From the NCBI GenBank assembly GCA_021307315.1, contig JAJSPD010000034.1:310001-374000 (forward strand): DNA of 64,000 nucleotides. Reading direction: 5' to 3'. The position numbers and the translations under genes were made by a program. The notes under the pieces were generated by a model. That model was not told the DNA's origin, did not search any database, and was given only the letters and a program-made list of their open reading frames with translations. Of the stretch, positions 34,165 to 46,607 are shown one piece after another; within the stretch, counting starts at the first letter, position 1, and each line of letters starts with the position of its first letter. Source of the stretch: Bisporella sp. PMI_857 (Eukaryota > Ascomycota > Leotiomycetes > Helotiales > Helotiaceae).

Positions 34165-35368
34165 AATTCAATCACCTAGAGACTAATCGATCTTGATGCT
34201 GCTCTATTCCCTCATCTGATTGTAGATGAATCACTGTAGAGTTACGGTAGGTCTGTAAACAACATTGACAATGTTCTGATGAATCGCATGCAGACTTTTT
34301 TGAAATTTAAGATCAAAGTTTACCTCTGGCTGACTGAAGGATTCAAGGCTTGAATCTTGTTCGAAATCAATCTGAGCAATAGTCGAAGATATTCAGAACA
34401 TGCGTCAGCTCACAGAACAGATGACTCAGCAGAAGAGAGGCATTGAGAATATCTCCAGGCACCATTGGCTGATGTTGCCGCTTACTGGGAGTGGGTCACA
34501 TGTCAGCAATAGAGCCATTATGTCCGATCCCAGCAGAACTGCCTATACAACACCGTGAAATTACCCTGTTCACATATGTGATGTAAGCATCAAATGCAAT
34601 GTAAGTTACAAAGAGATCCAAGAAGCGTCACTTCGCCGTATATAGATTTGACTATTGTCAAAGAATTGGACAATGAAAATGATGAATACGCACCTTGGCA
34701 GTAAGCCATCTGAGCCCTGTTGGATATGTTCTGCCGCCTTGTCATATAATAAAATCACCGGAGTGACTATTTCCCCAGAAGTTGGACCGTAAGATTGGAG
34801 TTATTTTTAACTCAATTTGAGCAATCTAAAGTCCTTGGTAGGAAGGGCGTTTTCTACTCCAGAATATCAAATACATGACCTCATCATCCATGCAAACTGG
34901 CCTGACTGTGTAGCCCGAGCTTCAGAAATCGGAGAAGCAAACACCAGACAACCCTGACATAAGACGCTCCTACCAATAGATCTTCTATCCCAAATTCCTC
35001 TTCCAGCCCATGATATCGATATTTCTGCCAAGCACCATGGAGAAAACCCCATTCAAGTTCCACCAATGAACAGTGTGGGGAAATAGCGTTTTTTAGCCGA
35101 GCGAGCCCCTGAATTCGCGGGGTTGTATAGATGCTCCGTCTTGAGTGCTCCGCAAGCTGCGGATCTCCTTCCACAAAGAATGAAATGGCAACAATGCAGA
35201 AAGCCGACTGGAGAGTCCAGGGAAATGGCGATTTTCCGTTCCGGAGAAGTAAATGACGATAGTTGAGATCTGCTTTGTATAAGTGAGGATAGATTCTTCC
35301 TTCCGAAGTTGTTCAAAGCATCAACCCCTTCAATCTGAATTTGGTTTGTGACAACCTGTCCAAGAAAA
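34165..35368. promoter_or_regulatory. Divergent upstream region of bZIP and pectate lyase genes
   Basis: 1.2 kb without a supported gene. Minus-strand frames of up to 130 codons (34867-35448) have no motifs, and the longest overlaps the first exon of the lyase, so they are considered chance. The stretch next to 35368 serves as the lyase promoter. Confidence 0.45.
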
Positions 35369-36733
35369 ATGAAGTTTGACCTTATTTGCACCGTCCTTGC
35401 GCTCGTTAACACAAGTGTTGGCGCAAGCATTGGAAAACCTGCTAGCAAAGATGCCTTCGAGCTAGCTGGCTATGCGAAGACAAATCCACTGGGAGAGACA
35501 ACAGGAGGCAATGGGGGTGCAACGACCACAGTAACAGATGTAGCAGCTTTAGCTACAGCCGTAGCAGTAAGTTTCGTCACTCCGTTGTCAATTGATCAAG
35601 ATTAAAAGGTTCATAGGGAAGCACTCCACGGACAGTCTATGTCCAAGGAAATTTCACCACCGGAGGTCGACTATTGGTTGGTTCAAACAAGTCTATCATC
35701 GGCACCAGCAAGGGAGCGTTCTTTGTGGGCAAGGGTATTACCGTAGCCCATGCTGATAACGTGATCATCCGTAATCTTCAAATCAGCTTCGTAGTAAACA
35801 ACGACGGTATCACCATCCAGAACTCGACGAGGGTTTGGGTAGATAGAAATGAGTTTTTCAGCACGATTGACAAAGGGCCTGATTTTTATGTATGCTTAAT
35901 TCATGGTAATACATAGCGCTGCTAACACACGATAGGATGGACAAGTTGACATCGTCCGTGCCTCGGACTGGGTCACAGTATCCTGGAATTATTTCCATGA
36001 CCATTGGAAGGTAAGCAAATTCCATCTTTAATATCTCGCCTTTTCTAATCAGCTTCCTAGTCGTCTTTAGTTGGGAATAGCGACGCTCTCCGAGACGTAG
36101 ATAGCGGCCATCTCCACATAACTTATCACCACAACTATTGGCGCAACAGCGGAACTCGCGGCAATGGTCAGTTTTCATTCATAATTTTTTTGGGCTACCT
36201 TATCAAAGCTAACTTGTATTTTTCTGTCCAGCTGGACGATTCGGCCACCAGCACTTGTTCAATAACCTTTACCAAGATTTCCATTATCAAGCTATCCATT
36301 CCCGCTCAGATAACCAAGTTCTGGTCGAGGGTAATGTTTTCCGTGGTGATACCCCAGAGGCCCTAAGCACGTATGGTCTAGTGATTCCCAGTAAGCCCCT
36401 CATATCTCATGCTACTTATCAACTTACTGACTAGGATTTCCTCTAGTGGATTCACCAAACACTTCACCCGATGGTGACTTTGAGATTGATGGGTTTGCTA
36501 ACCTTGGTGCAAGTAAGTTTAGCCTCTATTTCGATAGGACCATTTCTCAGTTGAAAATGAACCATGAACTAACATAAACATTAGAAAATGATTGGGGGCC
36601 AGCAAAGATTAACATTACCCAAGTTGGGAACTTTACATCAGTGCCATACAAGTACAAATTGACACCACTTAAGCAGGTGGAGTCCCTTGTAAAAGCAGGC
36701 GCAGGACTGATCAAAGACCCAAAAGATTGTTAA
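35369..36733 (+). CDS. Secreted pectate lyase (polysaccharide lyase family 1)
   Basis: Seven exons (35369-35566, 35617-35889, 35936-36010, 36061-36166, 36232-36390, 36447-36512, 36585-36733) join in phase to give 341 residues. A signal peptide (MKFDLICTVLALVNTSVGAS) is followed by the right-handed beta-helix. Landmarks are NKSIIGTSKGAFFVGKGI, NVIIRNLQISFV, DIVRASDWVTVSWNYFHDHW, the split HITYHHNYWRNSGTRGN-AGRFGHQHLFNNLY, and AIHSRSDNQVLVEGNVF. The enzyme cleaves de-esterified pectin by beta-elimination outside the cell and needs Ca2+. The PL1 motif usually written VWVDH reads VWVDR here, a substitution worth noting. All six introns are 46-72 nt; intron 4 uses donor GTCAGT. Confidence 0.9.
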
Positions 36734-38084
36734 ATTAATTCAAGCATTCGAGTTTTGGCGACTCGCGAATCTGTTAAAGAAGTAGAGATAATTTAATGCT
36801 TCCCTAGCCAAATGATTTTCATGTTGATGCCGATATTTATTTATCTTGAAAAGTGCAAAAAGCCCATTATATAAGCCATGTAACCGAATCCCTCCTAATA
36901 CCCACCTCACCTCCCTGAAAGAACGTGGCGTATCCCTTACTCTCTCAAATATTACCTGCCCAGCCCGGTCTCTTCCTAATAAATCTCTGATCCCTCTGGA
37001 ATCACATATACTCCTCGTTCAACTCTCGAGCTCACAAACCGCACCCCGTATATAACATAAGGATCCCAGACATAACCCGGGGAGCATCCGCTCCTTCAAA
37101 TACCAATATAGAAGGGTAGGCTACGGTTGCGCTGGGTGGTAGAGATCGACGGTACCATGAATGTGGTGGTGAATGAGGTAGAATTTCTTGCAGGTGAGAC
37201 CCAGGCAGGCTGAGGAGACGGGACAGAGGTAATCAAAGATGTGGCGATGGATATCGTATGGGAGTGTAGCGAGCGCTAGACGGTGTTATGGGTATGTGGG
37301 GATCGCGCTTGTGCAACATGATCGATCTTAGGATGCGTCAAGCATTGATTTGATGTCCTAGCCAAGGGAAATCTAAAATGAACTCGATTTGGTGACCTGC
37401 GATATTGGCTTTTGCTCTATAATTTTAGGCTGATTCACAACAATTGTTATCATACGGCCTTATCTAGGTAACCATGTCTTCCGTTTTGAGGATATTGTCA
37501 GATTATAGTCAGCATCAATAGAAGGGTGATTAGTTACTATTGTATAGGCGATACGATCAGGAAACTCGAGGCAAAGGGGTCGCCAGTGTCAAGGTCTGTT
37601 TGTAGCTATATAGCACCGAGTGCACTATAGTCTGAGTATTTCTGAAGATTTTGCCAGTTTTAAATTACTGCTATAACCAGGAATCTACTTATGCTCACAC
37701 ATTATCATTACATGTGGCGTTCTAAAGCCAAGGAGTCATGCAGTTGTATGCCTTATCCTTCATAATGAATTAAGCGAATAAAATAGGGGTTAGAGTTTCG
37801 CGAAGCAAAATCTTTGACAGGCAATGCTTATAGTGCAAGGTGTATCACTATCATTTTGATGCCAAAATATTTGCCTCTAAATACCCCGCTTTTATTATTA
37901 CTGGTATTATAATGCCTTGCTATGATGCTGTTAACCTGACTGAATATAAGAAGCCATGAATTCAGCCGTTCTTTTTGACCTATCCTATGATACCGCTATG
38001 AAATTGTCGAGTTCGCCAAACGCCATCGCTACGCTAGCCCAACGCCTGTTTAAGCCCGTCCTTAATGCATTAGAATGCCACTCA
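36734..38084. other. AT-rich spacer without a supported gene
   Basis: About 1.35 kb between the convergent lyase and PGM-family genes. Frames are short and motif-free. I looked for transposon ends, tRNA boxes and repeats and found none. Confidence 0.5.
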
Positions 38085-40309
38085 TCAGCGTTCGTTGATT
38101 GTCCATCTTCGTTTCTGACCGGCTTCCCTGACTGTAGCATCCGGAAGCTTCCCTCCCCATAGCCCTAGTGGAGCTACATCATCATCTTCACCATTTTTAT
38201 CATCGTTCTTTTGCTTCGTGTCAGTTGCTTTCCCCTCACCTGCTACAGCAGATGTGGCAAGTTGCTTTTGGATGCTAAAGTTCAAAACCATATCGTCCTT
38301 TCCCTCGTCTGTGCTTTGGGCCTATTGGAGCTTTATGTTAGATATGGGACAGGCACACCTCGGTTATTTGCACGGTAAATTTGATTCTTATAGTAAACTA
38401 GAACTTACCGCTACTGAAACCGGAGCGCTCCAGAGACCAATGGATCCTTGACTTACTATGAGCAAAAGTTAATTAATGAGGGAGTTTGTGCTTTTGTCGA
38501 ATGCTTACCTGGAGTATGTAGTTTGAATTCAGCACCGACAGAATTTGCCGCGCGATGCATGCTACCAAAAGTGCCTGATCCCGCAAAAGCCCTTGACCTT
38601 CTAGAATCTTGTACATCTGGTCCGCTCGAAGCTCTGAAAGAATTATCTTTTTCACGAAACATTCCAGCGGAAGAAGAGTTCCTTGAAACTCCTGGGGTAG
38701 AGGTGGTGCTGGGAGGTCGTAAATGATCGGTATTGGCCATTAGCTTTACGTCATATTCATCGGCGACTGCGATGTTATGAGAACTTGCACGTGAATGTGA
38801 TTTTGGAGTAGCGAATGGTGTCGCTGCTGGCGAATTAACCAGGGCGGGTTTGCGAACTGCCATTGTGAGAGACGACATGCCAACATCCATCAGGACTGGC
38901 TGGTTTGTTAGGGCCCCAATGAGCGCATTACAACCAGCGCCATGTGTCACCAGGATAAGCACCAAATCGGTGTCTTCCTCTTCTTCTTCGTTTTGCCTAT
39001 CTCCATTTTTATGAGCCCGGGGGGACTTGGCAAGGAGCTTGCCCGGATCATCATTATCCTTGTACCAGTTAATCATTCTCTGCATTCCAGATCGGAACCT
39101 TTTATGCATGGCGCTCCATTCCTCTCCGTACTCTCCCCCGGTGCCCCAGTTTTGCGGCTCACGCATACTATCCCACTGGTAGTCAACTTCAACACATGCA
39201 TCTCTCGCATGAGCAACATATCCAGGCGGTGTTGGTTCAGAAGACGAGATAGCATGTGTTGGGATGGGTGGTTGGTAGACACCATATTCTGGAGGTATCA
39301 CTGGGACATGGGGATTGGGACTCCTAGTGCGATGAGGACTTGACTTGTTTCCATTGGAGCCGACACTGCTGAGACTATTGGCACGATCCTTTCTTGGGAG
39401 AACTTGAGCAAGGCTGGAAAGAGAGGTCAATGGTGTTTCATCCTCAGTCTTCTTAGGGGCAACAGTAGGGCTTTGCCATCCGCCTGGAAACCCTTGAGCT
39501 GAAGATTTTCTCGGCTGAGTAAGATAACTGTAATCCTCCCTCCTCAATAAATCCGCTTTCGCTCCTGCTACCATCATGACCGAGCTTGGCGGAGGCGTAA
39601 TGAGTTCGAAGTAGTCCGGAGATAGCCATTCCCCTAGGAATGCATCAATCCGAAGAGTAGATTTTCGGATATTAGTTGACGCCGATCTTCCACGAACCTC
39701 CGATGCGGGCTCCGGGATTGGAGCGAGTCTAGGAGACTCCGTATCTGCCATAGGCCGCACTCTTGGGGAAGAATGTAATTGTGAAATTCTACGCTCTGTA
39801 GCTTGGGCGTGGGAAGACAATGGCCGGGATTTGGTGTGTCCTGGGTTTTGTGCAAGACCTGCGCTGATAGCTGTCGACGTTTGAACACATCGGAGGAACG
39901 GCGAAGTATGGATAATGATGCGGTGCCTGCGCTTCCTGGTGTTCTCTCCTACATCTTCGAGCAGCTCATCATCTGTTTCTCGCGTCCGCAGAATATTGGC
40001 TATGCGTGCCCCAAGTGCCTTTGACTGATTCCAACCGCCATATGTAAGAGGAGGGTCGTAGGGAGTCGGTGAGGTGAGGTGCCACTGGTTATCTGCAGCA
40101 TCGAGTCTTGCGCCATGTCTGATCGGAATGTCAGCAAATGCTCAGAAACAGAACCTGCTTTCTATTGCTTGCAAACTGAGCTTGCAGCATAGTGGGGGCA
40201 AGCCTTCGATATAAAGTCCGAGTTACAATCCCTGTAAGAGAGTTCAAGTGCGATGACAAAGAGACATAGCTTACCGGACGACAATGACAACAGCCGGCGG
40301 CCAACCCAT
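38085..40309 (-). CDS. Histidine phosphatase (phosphoglycerate-mutase family) with long disordered insert
   Basis: Four exons, 40309-40275 (35 nt), 40118-38509, 38455-38409 (47 nt) and 38321-38085, join in phase to 642 residues. The catalytic RHG motif is formed across the first splice: MGWPPAVVIVVR joined to HGARLDAADNQWH, then SPTPYDPPLTYGGWNQSKALG and HTSPFLRCVQTS. The second catalytic His is in LILVTHGAGCNALIGAL, far downstream. Between them lie about 230 residues, largely Ser/Pro-rich and disordered. The C-terminal exons add GLWSAPVSVA and APLGLWGGKLP, a short motif present twice. The uninterrupted frame ends at 38456, but strong donor and acceptor signals (GTAAGC...CATAG; GTAAGT...ATAG) and conserved-looking exons support the extension to 38085. 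Substrate unknown; these are usually cytosolic phosphatases. Confidence 0.82.
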
Positions 40310-40641
40310 TCTGGTTACTGCGAGTATTTGTTCATGGGAAAAAGAGAGTTTGGTTTTCGTGTGGAAATTGTCTTTAAAGTTTGTCTTTGTAGCTTCAAAA
40401 TTATGGCTACGGGCATGGCGGGCCAAACGCAATTTTACCCGCTTTTAGCGATTCCCGTCCCGCTTGGACATTATAGGGGCACGGCCTGCGATATGGATAC
40501 GACACCCCCGACCGCTTTTATCAAATGACAGTATATTGCGCCCTTGCATTGATTTGTCACAGGGGCGAGTCACCTTCCATATGTCTTGACCTTCAGCCCA
40601 GCAATACACCTCTTCCTCAGCATATTCTGGAAGCAGCAAAG
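40310..40641. promoter_or_regulatory. Divergent promoter region PGM-family / GPI8
   Basis: 332 bp between divergent start codons; frames running through it lack an ATG-started conserved product. Confidence 0.5.
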
Positions 40642-41871
40642 ATGAGGTTAAACAGTCTTCTACAGCTACCCTTGGTCTTGACCTCGCTGCTGGCTCCAAT
40701 GCCAGGAGCTGCAGAACATACAAGCAACTGGGCGGTCCTCGTATCAACCTCAAGATTCTGGTTCAATTACAGACATTTAGCCAATGTTCTTTCCTTATAT
40801 CGGACTGTGAAGAGACTGGGTATACCGGACTCGCAAATCATTCTCATGTTGCCGGATGACATGGCATGCAATCCTCGAAACGCCTTCCCCGGGACAGTAT
40901 ACAGTAACGCGGATCGCGCAGTGGACTTGTATGGAGACAATATTGAGGTCGATTATAGGGGATATGAGGTGACGGTCGAGAACTTCATACGGCTGTTGAC
41001 GGATAGGGTAGGAGAGGAAATGCCGAGAAGCAAGAGGTTATTGACGGATGATCGAAGCAATATCTTGGTATACATGACGGGGCATGGTGGAAACGAGTTT
41101 CTCAAGTTTCAAGATGCAGAAGAAATCAGCGCGTTCGATTTGGCTGACGCATTTGAGCAAATGTGGGAGAAGAAGAGGTGCGTATTCTATACCATGACAC
41201 CTCCATGCGTTTGCTGACAGACTAGATATCATGAACTGCTCTTCATGATTGATACATGCCAGGCGAACACCATGTACAGCAAATTCTACTCCCCAAATAT
41301 TATAGCGACGGGCTCCTCGGAGATCGACCAGTCATCATATTCTCACCATGCAGACAACGATGTGGGGGTCGCGGTTATTGACCGATACACATATTACAAT
41401 CTTGACTTCCTTGAGACTCATGTCCGGGAACCCAGCAGTAGGAAGACAGTTGGAGATCTGTTCGACAGTTACGATGAGGCAAAGATCCACTCTCGCCCAG
41501 GATTCAGGTGGGACCTATTCCCAGGCGGAGAACAAGGTGGAAGAAACAGACTATTGATGGACTTCTTCGGAAATGTGCAGAAAGTGGAGGTTGACAGCAT
41601 TGGGAACGATACAGAGTCTGAAGACTTGCTATTGCTTGGCAAGAAGATTGCTGAGCTACGAGAGCGAGCTGAAGCCATTGATGCGGCGCGTGCTGCTGAG
41701 GCGAACACCACCTCAGCCGCTCCTCTACTGGAAAACCACAGCACAAAGAGAATTAGGGCCGCAAAGGTGGCTACGGATGATAGCTGGTGGAGCAAGAAGA
41801 CTCTTGGAGCGTTAGGGCTCGCAGGATGTTCTCTAGTATGGCTCGCCGGCTCTTATTTGGAATCGGCATAG
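40642..41871 (+). CDS. GPI8: GPI-anchor transamidase catalytic subunit
   Basis: Exons 40642-41177 and 41226-41871 (48-nt intron, GTGCGT...ACTAG) give 393 residues. The ATG at 40642 starts a signal peptide ([20 protein letters not shown]); the frame upstream is not needed. The C13-type caspase-like fold shows [40 protein letters not shown], the catalytic His in [14 protein letters not shown] and the catalytic Cys in [16 protein letters not shown]-terminal membrane segment ([19 protein letters not shown]) anchors it in the ER. It cleaves the C-terminal GPI signal of precursor proteins and attaches the preformed GPI as part of the transamidase complex. Confidence 0.94.
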
Positions 41872-42507
41872 CGTCAGCCTTGTATTATAAGTAATGAAAA
41901 GATAAATACCAAGCCCCAAAAGGGAAGTGCCTTTTCGTAGAAATAAGCATGTCGATTTTCATGACTTAATCGCTTCTGAGTTTGGCATTGACTTAAACGT
42001 CTGTGAATATTTGTGTTCTTCATAAGTTTTCTTCCGCACGTTACCATCATTTTTAGCAATTTAAATGCTTATAAATAAGTCTTTTGGCATTTTGAAGTGT
42101 AGGCTTGTTGGAAGGAAGAGAGACCTAGGGCTTCCTGCAGTCTGATCTAAAGCTCAGCGATCAGGGCAACGTAGATACTTTTCTGAAATTGAGATTGTAC
42201 CTATTCTCTGTCAAGCAAATGCTAAACATCCCGCAACCTTTCTTAAGGATCAAACCATTTAGTAGCCATTTTGGAAATATGTCATATTCTTGGAAGCATA
42301 TCAACCGCGTTCCCTTGGGCCAGACTGCCATTACTAGTCCTTTAGTGACCATGGAGAACATGCAGATTGTAATCATTGGACTTAGGCTGAACCCTCGTCA
42401 ACGGCTATTTCCCGATACTCGACCTCAAGGCCACCTGCACAGATGAACAGTGAACAGTAGCCTTCCTCATAATTCAAAGGATGGCTTTCATCGTCAACTT
42501 TTAAGTA
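41872..42507. other. Convergent spacer GPI8 / 2EXR gene
   Basis: 3' flanks of two genes; frames of 60-85 codons on both strands have no recognisable content. Confidence 0.5.
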
Positions 42508-43576
42508 TCAGCCGCTGAACCTCGAGTATTCGACATACTCACGGTCGATTCCAACATCATCTCTGAGCTCTTCTCTCTCTTCAAAAATCATATCTATCCT
42601 TTCTTCTGCCATTTCCTTCATCATAGGCCAGCCCGTCGTCTTGGTGAGGTGGCCCCAATGTTGCCCTTGAGAGCTTCGGAGGTTGTATGTCCATGGTCGA
42701 CGAGTTGGCTCCTTTAGTTTAATGCTTCCTTTGATAAACATTGCCTCGCTGCCAACAATCAAGAAGAGTTTGGTCAGCCGTGGAAAGAGATACTGTATTT
42801 TCTCCAAGAAGTCGCTACTCAGGTTGTCGAAGAACTCTTGCTCATGCAAAGCTAAACATGTGATTTCCTAAGCAAACCATAAAAGTCAAAAGCTGTTCAA
42901 TCAAGCAAGCATTTTTCACTGGTGGGCGTATTCACCTCACCCGCAAAACCGGCTATAACGTCACAGCCATGTATAATTTGAAATATATAGTACGTATGTA
43001 TGCCCTGTAGCCAGAAAATATCGTTGTGTAGATTGATCCGAATATATGGTTTGTGAGCTTTTCTTGAGTTCTCTGAGCTCAAAGGAATCGAATTCGCCAA
43101 AGCAACGCTCCGAGATTCGTTGCTTACATCAAAAAGAGGCGATCGGGGAGTAGTAGGAATGATATGAGTGTCTCTGCAACTCCATGTACCACCATGGCTT
43201 CCACAAACAGCAGTGAAACGGACCCCAACAACTTGAGGTTCGTCGAATGCTGTCTCCCAGATCTTGAGCTAGGGGTTTCTTGTGAGCATAGATTTCTCAA
43301 ATACCTGTAGGCGACGCTTACACGTAGCTCAGGAGGCAATTTGTGGAAATAGCCAAATGTGGCCAACCGTCCAGAACTGGGGTCAGAAGCCAGCACGCTC
43401 GGATGATCAGATTGCATAATTGACAACCTATGATCAAGACCCTTGACCTGATCACAGAGGTGTTTAATGGAATCGACAAGTGAGCCCAGCAAATCAACTG
43501 GGACTGTAATGGAGGAGCCCGGCTCTTGCTTGACTTGTTCAAGACAGGTTACCTGAGGACTGATTGATCTTGTCAT
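42508..43576 (-). CDS. 2EXR-domain protein
   Basis: Exons 43576-43322, 43262-42936 and 42867-42508 give about 313 residues. The 2EXR signature is assembled across the first splice: GYFHKLPPELR joined to IWETAFDEPQVVGVRF, then PLFDVSNESRSVAL and YIRINLHNDIFW. The third exon continues EITCLALHEQEFFDNLSSDF and a hydrophobic strand (LFPRLTKLFLIV). The N-terminus is acidic with a predicted coiled coil (SLVDSIKHLCDQVKGLDHRL). The family is very abundant in Leotiomycetes and Sordariomycetes; its function is unknown. The second intron could instead use donor GTGAGG at 42940 and acceptor at 42852, shortening the product by seven residues. Confidence 0.72.
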
Positions 43577-44254
43577 ATTGTCGACTGCTGGAATCCTGCG
43601 GTTAGGGATGGGTATTCTTTACGATGTTGAAAAGGATCAGAACTTCCAAGGATCCCTTCTTAAAATGTTGTATAACACTTTAGGAAAGAACACGAGAGAC
43701 AAAAAGGAGGGCACGGATGCCTAAGGCAAAACATAAACAAGGTACATACATCGACCTAGGATCTCTCTAATATACGAGAGAGCGTTAGTGGATCTGTGTG
43801 TTTGAGTCTGATAAATAAAGGGTTTATGAGCATAACGCACATGGTTGCCTGCAAAGCTTGTGGACTCCAAGGATCGAAACCGAAACAAAGTGGAACTGAC
43901 GCCCAAGGATAGGAGACTTTCGGTTGTTAACATCGTGGCCACATACTTTTGTGTACTTTCTACGTGGCCCGAAACCATATAAATGCCTTCCGAAGTCATC
44001 TTGCCAACTCTCGAGGGAGGATATAAATCTTAGTGTGTCGCAACACCACAACATCAAACCAATGAGGAGAACAAGAAAGGCGTTGAAATGCTTCGATGGG
44101 GTTAATTAAACTACGAGGAGGTATATTGCTTTGCACAAAGTGTCCACAATAAACTCATCACAGATGTTTCCCAGACTAAATACAATGCTCGTTGCGTAGC
44201 ATCGAACTTGGATACAGCAGTCCGCTCATTATCTAGAGAAATAGTTGCCTTATT
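43577..44254. other. Spacer between two minus-strand genes
   Basis: No supported gene; frames over 43721-44057 are motif-free. Confidence 0.45.
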
Positions 44255-45855
44255 TCATGCCTCTTGCACTTTGGTAACACCCCCTTTTCCTGAACTGCCA
44301 GTTCCGTGGTTTCTATCTGCGAATGGTGGTATGTTGACAAAAATAGCTGCGAATGAGTAGACAAAATCTGCGCTGTATTCGTTGCCATATCGCGCGAAAG
44401 TCATAGCCACCAACTTCCCACGGAGAAATTTCTCATTGAGCCAGGTTATATCCTCCCAATCTTCCCAGCCAAACCAATTACACGACCATCTGTGATATGT
44501 CAGTTTATTGCTTATTGATATTATGCTCAGGAGTCACGGGAACTCACCCATCATCGAGCACGCTCTCACCTTCTCCGATTTCTGAGTTTGAGTACTCGAC
44601 GGGGCGAAACCGCCGTCCAACAACTGTAGACTTGGGTTCGTTATCCTCATCTGAGTAGCCTCGGTTGTGCACACCCTCATGGACGGGTCTCATTTCAGGC
44701 TTAAGTCCAAGTGACTGAAACACACTTAAAAGTACGAAGTCGAGTCCTTTCAGGGCCTGTGGGCAACGATGATCAAACGTTTGGTCAGTATGCGCGTACA
44801 TGTGCTCGCAGAACCAACCAAGATCTCCTCCTTCATTCATGAACCCCGGTTGTTGCAAGAGCTCTGCAAGGGTTTGATAGATAGGGTAATACTCTGGGTC
44901 AATGACCAATCCCGAGACTAAAGATTCCTGAATATTTTTGCGAGTACGATGGCCGTGCGTGAGAAAGAGGTTGTAGGTCAGAGTTATGCGGTGACCAGAG
45001 ACCACTGGCAAGACTTCATGCTTACAATCACTATAAAATGCTGCCCATGTAATGTTTAGAGCCGCTGAGTCACTACTAAAAGCAAAGAGTTTACTATGTC
45101 CCTTATGATTAACTCGAAGTTCGCCACCTATGATCATCTTAGCCTGAATGTACTTGATTGCAGATGGCTCTAAGAGTATACCGGAGTGAGAAGTGGGGAG
45201 AGATACAACAAGGCTACCGAAATGAGTTGGCCCTCTGGGGGTGTCGATGTGCTCGGTGAACTTATCTCCAGGTGCAGAGTACACCTGTCATAACCTTAGC
45301 TATTACACCCTAGCCTCTAGAAATTCGACTTACATTCAACTTGTAAAGCTCAGCTACGAAAATTGGTGAGCTATATTGAATCTCATCGTCTTCAGCAAAG
45401 CGGCGAACTCCTGGAGCGAGGGCTCTGCCGACTGCTTCCACGATACCAAAATCATATGGAGAGAAGCTTGAGGAGAACTGGGTATTATCCAGCTTTCCAG
45501 CCTTTCTGATGTTTTCATCGTACACATCTCCTCTAATTCAGAGAGTTAGTCTTCCAAAATATCGCCGTAGATTGCAATAAGGTCCCCACATTGAATTGCC
45601 AAAGGTTGCTGGTGTGCAAGCCTTTATCAAGTTCTCAACGTCTCCTCCAGGCAGCACAACCTTGCCAAGAGACCCATCTTGGCCTTCAAACCTCAGCGTA
45701 ATTGGAGGACTGCCAACTTTACTCTTCTCGCTCGTGACGTCGCCATATGTAGGGGGCTCATCAGGCACTGGGATAGATCCACCACAACAGAAATTAGCTG
45801 TAGACTCGTATTCGTCCAACGTGGACCTCAGTTGTCTCAAATAGATCTCTTCCAT
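44255..45855 (-). CDS. 2-oxoglutarate/Fe(II) oxygenase-like protein (prolyl 4-hydroxylase fold)
   Basis: Exons 45855-45590, 45532-45334, 45284-44548 and 44489-44255 join in phase to 478 residues. The core reads FVAELYKLN joined to VYSAPGDKFTEHIDTPRG, FGSLVVSLPTSHSG and GELRVNHKGHS, then WAAFYSDCKHEVLPVVSGHR and ITLTYNLF. The facial triad can be assigned as His and Asp of HIDTPRG and the His of CKHEV; the Arg of GHRITLTYNL would bind 2-oxoglutarate. A fungal C-terminal extension (WFGWEDWEDITWLN, then a Tyr/Phe-rich segment) follows the last intron. Many fungal paralogues exist with no known substrate. The first donor is the weak GTGGGG, chosen because only it gives the in-frame join FGNSI-GDVYDENIRKAGKLD. 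Confidence 0.8.
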
Positions 45856-46607
45856 CGTGAAGTTATCTGAAAATTCTTGCGCCGTTATGTAGGAGGCTGC
45901 TACGGATTTTATTATTGATGAAATTGGAGTTGAAGCCTTACGTAAGGCATAAATAAAAGGCTAGACAAAATTGCTGTTAGCTAAATGTAGAAGGAGCCTT
46001 TATCATTAGCAGCCAAAATATATTAAACGCCACAAGGCCATAAAGCAGGCTCTCAACAGAGCCCGCGAACCCTTTGTTCACCTTAAATCCTCTTTGTTCA
46101 AATTTCAGGCTGGTGGGGTCATCCTGCATCGATTGTACGTTAGTAACAATTTCAAAGGATTCAATGACAGTTTTAGACATCCATTCATATTTCGTTGATG
46201 GGAATCAACTTTAGAAGCAAGGAGATCTTATCTTTGGTACCGAAACAAAAGTTTAATAGTAATTAAGTAAAGCAAAACTAGAAACAGCTGTTAGAGGTTC
46301 TGTAAGCCGTCAGTGGATAAAGGTCTGCTCTTTTTTACTTTGGACCGTCTGGAACCCCTGCATTTGAAGAAGTATCAAATCTCTTAGGCCACATTCCCTT
46401 ATACTAGATTGCATTAATAGATCCTAACCACTCAATTTTATCTCGTAGTAACCTGATTGAACTGGCTTATTACATTGAAATCATCCACCTGTGCCAGTAT
46501 CTTATACCCATATCCTTCTATTCTACCAAATATTGCCCATATGTAATCAATGACTCCTTACCATCACCCATGTGAGTTCCATACCATGTCATCCCATACC
46601 GCATAGC
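45856..46607. other. Spacer, no supported gene
   Basis: AT-rich region between the oxygenase and the small secreted protein gene. One minus-strand frame of 67 codons (45977-46180) lacks motifs. Confidence 0.45.

Noticed and set aside
34867..35448. Overlapping minus frames upstream of and across the pectate lyase start
   Set aside because: No motifs, and the longest overlaps the first exon of a well-supported gene on the other strand.
42161..42446. Opposed 71- and 85-codon frames between GPI8 and the 2EXR gene
   Set aside because: No motif, overlap each other on opposite strands, lie in 3' flanks.
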